Source of the DNA: CAZRZN01 sp964604565 | GTDB taxonomy: Bacteria > Pseudomonadota > Alphaproteobacteria > Rhodobacterales > Rhodobacteraceae | DNA: 12,796 nucleotides | Direction: 5' to 3' | NCBI GenBank assembly: GCA_964604565.1 | Contig: CAZRZN010000108.1 | Coordinates: 1 to 12,796, forward strand | In this document: positions 7,398 through 12,796 of the stretch, piece after piece | Layout: the number at the start of each line of letters is the position of its first letter | Position numbering within the stretch: position 1 is the first letter of the stretch | The notes under the pieces: model-generated | Seen by the model: only the letters and a program-made list of their open reading frames with translations | Databases searched by the model: none | What the model was told of the DNA's origin: nothing | Made by a program: the position numbers and the translations under genes

Positions 7398-8921
7398 TCA
7401 GCTGATCGCGCGTTGCTGCTTTCGCGGCCTTGCGGCTTCCTCGGCAGGTTCGTGAAGGCGACTGAAACGCACCATTGTCGCCCCGGCGGCTACCGGTTGC
7501 ACCGTGCAGAGCAGACGTTCGCCCGCCTTAGACGTCAGCTTGACCTCCCAGGACTTGCGTTCCCGCAGGGTCAGGACGAATTCGCGCAGATCCGACCAGA
7601 TCGGATCGGGCTCGCAGGATTCTTGCCAATCCTTGGAGGCATCTATGATGGTGATCTCTGCAAAGGCGCTGTCGGGGTCGCAATTCCACTGGTCCCGATA
7701 TGCGGCATTGGAAAAGGTCAGCACACCCAGACGGGAGAAAACCGCCACGGAATCGTCAAAGCAGTCCAGCACGGACTGGGTGAGTTCAAGCTCTGACCGA
7801 AACCGCCGGGTGAGCGATATTTCCGCGCTGATATCCTCGATCAGGAAGGCGACGGCACCGTCCGGGTGCGGGCGGCCGGTGATCTTGTAGGTCAGACCCG
7901 AAGGCAGGTTCCACGTCTCGCAGTACCGGTCTTCGCGCGCGGCGGACACGACTTCATACAGTTTGTCACGCCAGGAGGTGTAGTTCTTCGGTTCTGGCAT
8001 CATGCGGTTTTCCCGCATGTGGTCAAAAAAGGACAAGAGATTTGGCTTGGACGACAGGAAATCCACAGGCAAATGCGTCAGGTCCACCAAGGCCGGGTTG
8101 AACAGCACCAGTTGCCTGTCACGGTCGAAAACGGCGAGCCCGATTGGCAGATGTGCAAAGGTCTTGGTAAGGGTCTGGACGAAATTGCGCTGTGCCATCT
8201 CGGCGTTCACGAGGGTGTCGATGCTGGTCGCGTAATGCATCCAACCGGTCTCCACCGGCCGCGAGAGCACTTCGTACCATCGCTGGATCTTGTCGTTCAC
8301 CTTCAGGCTGACGCGCGTCGTCCGTTCAACCCGCGTAGCGGGGAGTGTCAGATCGAGGGGGCAATCGTCCTTTGATGGCGTGCCGGTTTCTTCGCAGAGG
8401 TGCTCATAGGCTTCGTTGTGCCAGATCACGCTGCCATCGTGGTCCGTCTGCCACAGTGCGTCGGGCGCGTAGCGCGACATTTCCAGCAGTCGTGCGTGTT
8501 CATCCTTGGTGCATTCCGCCCGGAACAGCGCGGCGGCCCCTTCGGGATTGCAGCGCAGCCGAAGGTGCAACCTTTTCCCGGAAGGTTCGGCCAAAAGCTC
8601 CGCATCGATCATCTTGGGCGATACCCAATGCGCGGCTCGGATCGGGATATCCGAGGGCAATCCCGGAAAACCGGGCAAGAGGGTTTCGCGAACCTCGTCC
8701 CATCCCATTCCGGTGAGAATGGTCCTGTCAAAGAGAATCGGGGCGTCTTCGGTGTGATCCACGACTTCGCCGTTTCGGAACAGCAGGACCATCTCCGCCA
8801 AACCGGAATGGCGGCCCGCCGCGTTGGGACGGCCCCACCTGATGGTATAGAGGATCAAGATGACCGCGATGGATGCAGAGCCCGCACCGGCCCCGACTGC
8901 CAAGATAAGAAAATCCTCCAA
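7398..8921 (-). CDS. divL: Membrane-anchored multi-PAS protein, DivL-like, without a kinase domain
   Basis: Probable Rhodobacterales DivL, the PAS-domain protein that in alphaproteobacteria modulates the CckA-ChpT-CtrA cell-cycle phosphorelay. One N-terminal membrane segment (about residues 4-26, FLILAVGAGAG onward) is followed by cytoplasmic PAS-like regions, roughly 145-230 (ALWQTDHDGSVIWHNEAYEHL), 245-368 (GLAVFDRDRQLVLFNPAL) and 380-488 (SVAVFSRLGVLTFSNAAYRDQW). No HisKA H-box, N-box or ATP lid follows; the protein ends soon after the last PAS in a basic tail. Caulobacter DivL carries a kinase module with Tyr instead of His, so this is a shortened version. No ATG suits the membrane segment. 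The chosen TTG at 8921 (507 aa) has AAGAGG 7 nt upstream; another TTG lies at 8942. A perfect CtrA box lies upstream. PAS architecture is certain; the DivL name rests on context and architecture. Confidence 0.75.
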   Translation of the reverse strand: MEDFLILAVGAGAGSASIAVILILYTIRWGRPNAAGRHSGLAEMVLLFRNGEVVDHTEDAPILFDRTILTGMGWDEVRETLLPGFPGLPSDIPIRAAHWVSPKMIDAELLAEPSGKRLHLRLRCNPEGAAALFRAECTKDEHARLLEMSRYAPDALWQTDHDGSVIWHNEAYEHLCEETGTPSKDDCPLDLTLPATRVERTTRVSLKVNDKIQRWYEVLSRPVETGWMHYATSIDTLVNAEMAQRNFVQTLTKTFAHLPIGLAVFDRDRQLVLFNPALVDLTHLPVDFLSSKPNLLSFFDHMRENRMMPEPKNYTSWRDKLYEVVSAAREDRYCETWNLPSGLTYKITGRPHPDGAVAFLIEDISAEISLTRRFRSELELTQSVLDCFDDSVAVFSRLGVLTFSNAAYRDQWNCDPDSAFAEITIIDASKDWQESCEPDPIWSDLREFVLTLRERKSWEVKLTSKAGERLLCTVQPVAAGATMVRFSRLHEPAEEAARPRKQQRAIS

Positions 8922-8940
8922 AGCACGGCCTCTTTGTTGC

Positions 8941-9003
8941 AAAAAATCTTTCTGCGCCCGGAGAGAATGGGTTCATTTAGGTTAATGTGACGTTAATGCG
9001 CAG
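8941..9003 (-). terminator. Weak candidate terminator of regB (long-loop inverted repeat plus T-run)
   Basis: Downstream of regB, CTGCGC and GCGCAG (9003-8998 and 8957-8952 on the minus strand) could pair across a 40-nt loop and are followed by AAAGATTTTTT (8951-8941). The T-run is good but the loop is very long and encloses the CtrA box, so termination here is uncertain; read-through from regB into divL cannot be excluded. Confidence 0.2.
8981..8996 (-). promoter_or_regulatory. Full CtrA-binding box upstream of the divL-like gene
   Basis: On the minus strand this reads TTAACGTCACATTAAC, an exact match to the alphaproteobacterial CtrA consensus TTAA-N7-TTAAC. It lies in the 103-bp stretch between the regB stop and the divL-like TTG, ending 59 nt before that start, on the strand of divL transcription. 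The same repeat is seen on the plus strand as GTTAATG twice with an 11-bp period, i.e. one helical turn. Such AT-rich half-sites are rare in this GC-rich window. The site is directly visible; CtrA occupancy is inferred. Confidence 0.75.
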
Positions 9004-9024
9004 CAGGCCCCCGGCAAACAGACC

Positions 9025-10422
9025 TCAGATTTCGATCAGGCGGTTCTCTCCCAAGGGTTTGTCGGGTGTGATGGCATCGGCGACAATCTTGGCCCGCGGC
9101 CAGACAACCTCCACGATGGCGCCTCGGCGCTCGGCCTGAACCGAAATCGGCCGATAGGGATCGGACCCGTTGGAAAAGCTCAGTTCCGCCCCGCTGCGTT
9201 CCAGCAATGTCTTGGCGATGAAGAGGCCGAGGCCCATGCCCTCATATTCCGGACGGGCGCTTTTTTCGCTCTCGCTGCGGCGGCGGCGGACGAAGGGGTC
9301 GCCGATGCGACCGATGAGATGCGGGGGAAACCCGCGCCCGTCATCGAGAATGCGGATCGAAATCACGTCATCGGTCCAGACCACCTCGATCCAGACGCGG
9401 GCGCGGGCGAAATCCACCGCATTCTGCACCAGGTTGCGCAAGCCGTGGATGACCTCGGGTCGGCGCAAGATCTGCGGCTGGTTGTATGCGTCGCCCGGTT
9501 CCGGTCCTTCCTCGATGATGATTTCCTTGCCGCGATTCTGATGCGGTTCGGCGGCCTCTCTGATGACCTCGATCAAGGGCGCCTGCCGCATGTGCAGATC
9601 ATCCTTTCCGGCCCGGCCCATGCTGCGCAGGATGTCCCGGCACCGGTCGGCCTGTTCGCGGATCAGCAGCGCGTCTTCCTTCAGCTCGGGGCTTTCGTCC
9701 AGTTCATCGGCCAATTCGGATGAGGTCAGCTTTATGGTTGCAAGGGGCGTGCCCAGTTCATGCGCGGCCGCCGCGACCACCCCACCGAGATCATTGAGTT
9801 TTTGCGCCCGGGCCAAGGCCATCTGCGTCGCGGCCAGCGCGTCTGACATCGAGTTCATCTCGCGGGTGGTGCGCCGTGAATAGACGGAGATGAAGACAAG
9901 CGCGATGGAGATTGCAGCCCATTGACCGTAAACGAAAATATCCGGAATGCGCAGGATGAAACCTTCTTCCGTGCGCAAGGGAAGGTGGTAATAGACCATG
10001 CCGGAAATGAGCCCGAAGGCGGTCAACCCCAACAGAAAGGTCGACCGGAGGCTGAGGACTGCCGCCGAGACGGTGACCGGGGCCAGCACGAGCAGTGAAA
10101 ATGGATTGTGCAGACCGCCCGTCAGATACAGCAGGAAGCAAAGCTGGAGCAGATCGAACATCACCATCAGGAAATTCTCTGTTTCGCTCAGGCGCTTGTT
10201 TTCCGGAAAGATCGAGATGGCGATCAGGTTGCCGACAATCGACACGCCAACGGCAAGGTAGCACAGGCCAAGTTCCAACCGGAGGTTGTAGAGTTGCTGC
10301 GCGAGGGTGATCGCGGTCAATTGCCCGACGATGGCGAACCAGCGCAACAGGATCATCGTGCGCAGACGGATCCAGTTACTGCGCTGGGCTTCCCCGATAA
10401 GTCCCAGATCGCCGTGCGACAT
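9025..10422 (-). CDS. regB: RegB/PrrB: redox-responsive sensor histidine kinase
   Basis: Sensor kinase that phosphorylates RegA under low oxygen and globally controls energy metabolism. The start at 10422 gives 465 residues (MSHGDLGLIG...), close to the usual RegB length; it is preceded by AAAGGG. Longer in-frame starts (10449, 10557) run into senC's upstream region or into senC itself. About six membrane helices lie between residues 24 and 182. The quinone-site heptapeptide GGLHNPF (102-108) is intact. The H-box AAAHELGTPLATIK holds phospho-acceptor His221; the redox-active cysteine is Cys261 in EQADRCRDIL. The N-box (NLVQNAVDFA), DDGRGFP and GMGLGL complete the ATP-binding domain. The gene diverges from senC-regA, the classical Rhodobacter layout. 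Everything needed for oxygen and quinone sensing is present. Confidence 0.96.
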   Translation of the reverse strand: MSHGDLGLIGEAQRSNWIRLRTMILLRWFAIVGQLTAITLAQQLYNLRLELGLCYLAVGVSIVGNLIAISIFPENKRLSETENFLMVMFDLLQLCFLLYLTGGLHNPFSLLVLAPVTVSAAVLSLRSTFLLGLTAFGLISGMVYYHLPLRTEEGFILRIPDIFVYGQWAAISIALVFISVYSRRTTREMNSMSDALAATQMALARAQKLNDLGGVVAAAAHELGTPLATIKLTSSELADELDESPELKEDALLIREQADRCRDILRSMGRAGKDDLHMRQAPLIEVIREAAEPHQNRGKEIIIEEGPEPGDAYNQPQILRRPEVIHGLRNLVQNAVDFARARVWIEVVWTDDVISIRILDDGRGFPPHLIGRIGDPFVRRRRSESEKSARPEYEGMGLGLFIAKTLLERSGAELSFSNGSDPYRPISVQAERRGAIVEVVWPRAKIVADAITPDKPLGENRLIEI

Positions 10423-10498
10423 CTGCGCCCTTTCGTCTCTCTTGTGCATCCCGTCTGGCCGGTTAGCTAAGGCTAAAGCATTCCTTGGAGAGAAAGTC
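10423..10498. promoter_or_regulatory. Divergent regB / senC-regA promoter region
   Basis: This 76-bp gap must contain start signals for both divergent units. It holds an 8-bp palindrome TTAGCTAA (10463-10470) and a tandem GCTAA repeat (10466-10470, 10472-10476), followed by the senC ribosome-binding site GGAG (10487-10490). In Rhodobacter the equivalent region is autoregulated by phosphorylated RegA. No convincing sigma-70 promoter or complete RegA/PrrA motif could be assigned by eye. Confidence 0.5.
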
Positions 10499-11140
10499 AT
10501 GCCGCGTCTTGCCGCAATTTCCGTTTTTACCCTGGTCGGTGCGCTGATCGGCGGCACCGTGGCGGTGTCGGCCGGATGGTTCGATGGTCTGTTCGGGGCT
10601 GGAAACGATGATCCCTTCGCCCAGTGTCGCGCCAGCGCGGTTGCCGGCGGATCGGGTCAGATCGGCGGTCCCTTCACCCTCGTCAATGGTGAGGGTGAGA
10701 CGGTCAGCGATCAGGACGTGATCACACAACCCAGCCTGATTTATTTCGGATACACCTACTGCCCTGACGTCTGCCCCTTTGACGTGGCCCGCAACGCCGA
10801 GGCGGTTGATATCCTCGAGGAGCGGGACATGAGCGTGACGCCGGTCTTCATCTCGGTGGATCCGGCACGCGACACTCCCGAAGTCGTCGGCGAATTTGCC
10901 GACATCATGCATGAGCGCATGATCGGCCTGACCGGATCCGCCGAACAGGTGAAGGCGGCCAGCCAAGCCTATCGGACCTATTACCGCAAACAGGACGGGG
11001 ATCCCGAATATTATCTGGTCGATCACTCCACCTTCACCTATCTGGTGTTGCCGGAGGCAGGCTTTGTCGAGTTTTTCCGCCGGGAGGTCACACCGACTGA
11101 AATGGCGGACAAGGTGGCCTGCTACATTGAGGCCTCTTGA
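10499..11140 (+). CDS. senC: SenC/PrrC: Sco1-family copper chaperone for cytochrome oxidase assembly
   Basis: Thioredoxin-fold Sco protein of 213 residues, anchored in the inner membrane and facing the periplasm. The family delivers copper to the CuA or CuB centre of cytochrome c oxidase and influences RegB signalling through oxidase activity. The N-terminus is one hydrophobic segment (about 5-25, AAISVFTLVGALIGG) without a convincing cleavage site. The copper-binding set is complete: Cys88 and Cys92 in YTYCPDVCP and His176 in VDHSTFTYL. Two further cysteines, Cys43 after the anchor and Cys208 near the C-terminus, could form a disulfide. The ATG at 10499 sits 8 nt behind GGAG; in-frame starts further upstream would overlap regB. 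regA follows after 82 nt, so the two are probably co-transcribed. Confidence 0.95.
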   Translation: MPRLAAISVFTLVGALIGGTVAVSAGWFDGLFGAGNDDPFAQCRASAVAGGSGQIGGPFTLVNGEGETVSDQDVITQPSLIYFGYTYCPDVCPFDVARNAEAVDILEERDMSVTPVFISVDPARDTPEVVGEFADIMHERMIGLTGSAEQVKAASQAYRTYYRKQDGDPEYYLVDHSTFTYLVLPEAGFVEFFRREVTPTEMADKVACYIEAS

Positions 11141-11172
11141 CCTGAGGAGATGCGTTTGACCAAGGGCACTTA

Positions 11173-11204
11173 CGCCGCTACTACTTTGCGTCACCATAGT
11201 GGCG
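11173..11204 (+). promoter_or_regulatory. Hairpin in the senC-regA intercistronic gap
   Basis: CGCCGCTA (11173-11180) and TAGTGGCG (11197-11204) can form an 8-bp stem with one G-U pair and a 16-nt loop. The stem ends 5 nt before the GGAGG of regA (11210-11214). There is no U-run, so it does not look like an intrinsic terminator. It may stabilise the regA message or modulate its translation or expression relative to senC. Pairing is visible; the role is inferred. Confidence 0.35.
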
Positions 11205-11209
11205 CGTTG

Positions 11210-11225
11210 GGGAGGCAGGCATTTG
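11210..11225 (+). promoter_or_regulatory. Strong ribosome-binding site that sets a TTG start for regA
   Basis: GGAGG at 11210-11214 is followed by 8 nt and then TTG at 11223. The only in-frame alternative further upstream is a GTG at 11199, which lies before this site and would place it inside the coding region. Confidence 0.7.
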
Positions 11226-11777
11226 GCGGATCGTAGCATTGACGAACTCGGGGCCGATCGATCACTGCTTCTGGTGGATGATGACGAAGCCTTCCTGAGA
11301 CGTTTCGCCAAGGCGATGGAAAAACGCGGTTTCGAGGTCGAGATGGCGGGATCTGTCGCCGCCGGCACGGCCATCGCCACAGCGCGGCCGCCGGCCTACG
11401 CGGTGGTGGATCTGCGTCTCGAGGATGGCAACGGTCTCGACGTGGTCGAAGTCCTGCGCGAGAAGCGACCTGACAGCCGGGTTGTCGTTCTGACAGGCTA
11501 CGGGGCCATCGCAACCGCCGTCGCGGCGGTGAAGATTGGCGCCACGGATTATCTTTCGAAGCCCGCGGATGCGAATGACGTGACCAATGCGCTGCTGGCC
11601 AAGGGGGACGATCTTCCGCCGCCGCCAGACAATCCGATGAGCGCGGATCGCGTCCGTTGGGAGCATATCCAGCGGGTCTACGAACTCTGTGATCGCAACG
11701 TGTCCGAGACGGCGCGGCGGCTGAACATGCATCGGCGGACATTGCAGCGCATTCTGGCGAAGCGTTCGCCACGGTGA
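11223..11777 (+). CDS. regA: RegA/PrrA: global redox response regulator
   Basis: DNA-binding response regulator that, phosphorylated by RegB, controls respiration, carbon and nitrogen fixation and, where present, photosynthesis genes. From the TTG at 11223 it is 184 residues, exactly the usual RegA/PrrA length, and the phospho-acceptor in YAVVDLRLEDG falls at Asp63 as in Rhodobacter. The receiver domain shows the acidic pocket LLLVDDDE (15-22), Thr in VVLTGYGAIAT and Lys in YLSKPADAN. A proline linker LPPPPDNP leads to the Fis-type helix-turn-helix (NVSETARRLNMHRRTLQRIL) at the C-terminus, which is nearly invariant in the family. The longer GTG start (11199, 192 aa) is less likely because the strong GGAGG lies downstream of it. 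It is probably co-transcribed with senC. Identity is essentially certain. Confidence 0.97.
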   Translation: MADRSIDELGADRSLLLVDDDEAFLRRFAKAMEKRGFEVEMAGSVAAGTAIATARPPAYAVVDLRLEDGNGLDVVEVLREKRPDSRVVVLTGYGAIATAVAAVKIGATDYLSKPADANDVTNALLAKGDDLPPPPDNPMSADRVRWEHIQRVYELCDRNVSETARRLNMHRRTLQRILAKRSPR

Positions 11778-11869
11778 CATTGTGAGCATCACGCGCCGTA
11801 CGTCGCCAAAGCCTGACGTCGGACCATCGACACATTGTGACACAGCCCCGTGAGACATTCGCGTCCCGG

Positions 11870-11895
11870 CGCAAACGCACCTGTTTTGCGGTTTT
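11870..11895 (+). terminator. Candidate terminator downstream of regA
   Basis: CGCAAA (11870-11875) and TTTGCG (11885-11890) form a 6-bp stem with a 9-nt loop, followed by GTTTT (11891-11895). It lies 93 nt past the regA stop and just before the end of the convergent HD gene. The stem is short and the T-run imperfect, so this is tentative. Confidence 0.35.
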
Positions 11896-11903
11896 GGCCC
11901 AAT

Positions 11904-12500
11904 TCAGCCTGTCTGTCTCAGAAGCGTTTCGTGCCGTGTTGTAAAGTCTCCGCGCGCCTCTAGCGGGGGGCGCAAGCGGATGCGCAGGTCGGTAATCAGG
12001 TTCGGATCCGGGGCGCCAAAGATCCTGTCCGCCTCTGCGCGGGAGAACCCCGCGATCTGGGTCGCTTCCATCCACGCGCTGATCTTGTCCGCTTTCTTGA
12101 TCTGTCGTTTCAGTTTCGCCGGCGTGATGGCGGGCAACCCGAAGCGGATGTGCACCGCCGCGGACAGCCTTTTGTCCAAGTCCTCATAGCTTGGGCCGAC
12201 TGCGGCCTTCACCGGTGAGATCATGTCCCCGATGACGTATTCCGGTGCGTCATGCAAAAGTGCCGTCAACCGCTCGGCGGCAGTGGCCCGCGGGTCGAGC
12301 CGGCCAAAGATCGCCTCCACAAGCAGCGAATGTTCAGCAACCGAATAGGCGTAATCCCCCCGGGTCTGACCGTTCCACCGTGCGACAAAGGCCAGACCGT
12401 GGGCGATGTCCTCTATCTCTATGTCCACGGGCGTCGGATCCAGAAGGTCCAACCGGCGGCCCGAAAGCATGCGTTGCCATGCGCGTGTCTGTTTCGCCAT
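11904..12500 (-). CDS. HD-domain metal-dependent phosphohydrolase, YfbR-like
   Basis: Predicted cytoplasmic HD-superfamily hydrolase of 198 residues. Metal ligands are visible: His57 (SVAEHSLLV), His83 and Asp84 (ALLHDAPEYVIGD) and probably Asp139 (IKKADKISAW), with Glu87 placed like the catalytic acid of YfbR. YfbR is a 5'-deoxynucleotidase; the substrate here is not known and could be another nucleotide. The start at 12500 (MAKQTRAWQRML) has GGGGAAAGAG directly upstream (12510-12501), which decides it over an in-frame start at 12566 that would add 22 unconserved-looking residues. The gene converges on regA and diverges from ahcY across 217 bp. In Rhodobacter capsulatus the regA-ahcY interval carries hvrA instead. 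Family is secure; function is open. Confidence 0.85.
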   Translation of the reverse strand: MAKQTRAWQRMLSGRRLDLLDPTPVDIEIEDIAHGLAFVARWNGQTRGDYAYSVAEHSLLVEAIFGRLDPRATAAERLTALLHDAPEYVIGDMISPVKAAVGPSYEDLDKRLSAAVHIRFGLPAITPAKLKRQIKKADKISAWMEATQIAGFSRAEADRIFGAPDPNLITDLRIRLRPPLEARGDFTTRHETLLRQTG

Positions 12501-12569
12501 CTCTTTCCCCGGATCGTCAAGACGGGCCCTGATTAGGGCGCGTGGCGCAGGCTGTAAATCGACCATGCT

Positions 12570-12597
12570 TTGGGCGGACCGTCAAAAGGGCGCCCAA
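12570..12597. repeat. Inverted repeat TTGGGCG-N14-CGCCCAA in the HD/ahcY intergenic region
   Basis: Perfect 7-bp arms at 12570-12576 and 12591-12597; the right arm overlaps the 8-bp palindrome GGGCGCCC (12588-12595). No T-run follows on either strand, so an operator or 5'-leader hairpin of the HD gene is more likely than a terminator. Confidence 0.4.
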
Positions 12598-12624
12598 CGC
12601 CGTGAATGCTTGGCACTGAAATAT

Positions 12625-12645
12625 TGTGAGTCTCACACCATGGTG
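12625..12645. promoter_or_regulatory. Two overlapping palindromes, putative operator upstream of ahcY
   Basis: TGTGAG-T-CTCACA (12625-12637) is a perfect 6-bp dyad around one central base, and CACCATGGTG (12636-12645) is a perfect 10-bp palindrome sharing two bases with it. They lie 73-93 nt before the ahcY ATG, a plausible operator position. TGTGA-N3-TCACA resembles CRP half-sites, but the spacer is 3 rather than 6, so CRP itself is unlikely. A regulator of the SAM/SAH cycle is one possibility; the binding protein is unknown. Confidence 0.45.
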
Positions 12646-12665
12646 ATACCTGAACCTTCATATGC

Positions 12666-12712
12666 CGCCCCGCCCGTCCGGCGCAGGGGCGCTGCCAATA
12701 ATCTGCAAGGAA
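12666..12712 (+). promoter_or_regulatory. Structured ahcY leader with an SAH-riboswitch-like core
   Basis: The 50 nt before ahcY can fold in competing ways: CGCCCC (12666-12671) with GGGGCG (12686-12691), GCAG (12683-12686) with CTGC at 12692-12695, or the same GCAG with CTGC at 12703-12706, just before the AAGGAA ribosome-binding site (12707-12712). The stretch GGGGCGCTGCCAA (12686-12698) resembles the conserved GRGCGCUGCRA core of SAH riboswitches, which control ahcY in beta- and gammaproteobacteria. The element is shorter than the known class and lacks an obvious second stem, so identity is tentative. Confidence 0.4.
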
Positions 12713-12717
12713 CCGGG

Positions 12718-12796
12718 ATGACCCAGGACTACGTCGTAAAAGACATTTCGCTGGCCGCGTATGGCCGCAAGGAACTTGATATTGCCGAGACCGAGA
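12718..12796 (+). CDS. ahcY: AhcY: S-adenosylhomocysteine hydrolase, N-terminal fragment
   Basis: First 26 codons of adenosylhomocysteinase, the NAD-dependent cytoplasmic enzyme that splits SAH into homocysteine and adenosine in the SAM cycle. The visible MTQDYVVKDISLAAYGRKEL followed by DIAETE matches the conserved start of this very conserved family (DYxVKDIxLAxxGRKELDIAETEMPG). The ATG at 12718 is preceded by AAGGAA with 5-nt spacing. The rest (about 440 residues expected) is beyond the right edge. Linkage of ahcY to regA is known from Rhodobacter. The structured leader suggests control by SAM-cycle intermediates. Confidence 0.93.
   Translation, partial: MTQDYVVKDISLAAYGRKELDIAETE

Noticed and set aside
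10463..11380. 305-codon minus-strand frame opposite senC and regA
   Set aside because: It spans two convincing plus-strand genes and their gap and has no protein-family signature.
11800..11819. ACGTC-N10-GACGT as regA terminator
   Set aside because: Only 5 bp with no following T-run; the CGCAAA/TTTGCG hairpin further down is a better candidate.
11191..12075. 294-codon minus-strand frame across regA, the spacer and the HD gene end
   Set aside because: It overlaps regA antisense and the real HD gene in another frame; its sequence is low-complexity Arg/Pro/Ala-rich.
12610..12627. Sigma-54-like promoter (TTGGCAC ... TTGT) before ahcY
   Set aside because: The GG to GC distance is wrong: the second element is about two bases off and reads TTGT rather than TTGC.
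12625..12637. CRP site
   Set aside because: TGTGA and TCACA half-sites are present but separated by 3 bp instead of 6, so it was kept only as a dyad of unknown binder.

Overview
The window looks like a chromosomal segment of a high-GC alphaproteobacterium of the order Rhodobacterales (Roseobacter/Rhodobacter group). The basis is a RegB/SenC/RegA redox cassette next to ahcY, alpha-type addB and addA genes, and protein sequences typical of that family. No mobile element, tRNA, rRNA, CRISPR array or phage gene was seen. Coding density is very high.

Left block (1-8921, all minus strand, transcribed right to left): a tightly packed run divL-like -> tsaE -> amgK -> murU -> addB -> addA. Four of its five junctions overlap: tsaE/amgK and addB/addA by the ATGA stop-start, amgK/murU by 16 nt and murU/addB by 8 nt. 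Only divL/tsaE has a gap (40 nt), and it holds a perfect 7-bp hairpin directly after the divL stop. The run combines a cell-cycle PAS protein, a tRNA t6A factor, the two enzymes that turn recycled MurNAc into UDP-MurNAc, and the AddAB double-strand-break helicase-nuclease. addA is cut by the left edge after 784 codons.

Centre (9025-11777): regB (minus) diverges from senC and regA (plus). RegB is a six-TM redox/quinone-sensing histidine kinase, RegA its response regulator, and SenC a Sco-type copper protein for cytochrome oxidase assembly. regA most likely starts at a TTG codon behind a strong GGAGG, which restores the 184-aa family length and puts the phospho-acceptor at Asp63.

Right block (11904-12796): an HD-domain phosphohydrolase (minus) converges on regA and diverges from ahcY (plus), of which only the first 26 codons are present. 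The 217-bp HD/ahcY intergenic region is rich in dyad symmetry and ends in a leader with a GGGGCGCUGC element resembling the core of the SAH riboswitch.

The most notable observation is a perfect full CtrA box (TTAA-N7-TTAAC) in the regB-divL gap, oriented toward divL. It suggests that CtrA controls the divL-like gene and perhaps the whole operon behind it. No completely new system is evident; the interest lies in regulatory wiring (CtrA box, ahcY leader, senC-regA hairpin, TTG starts).
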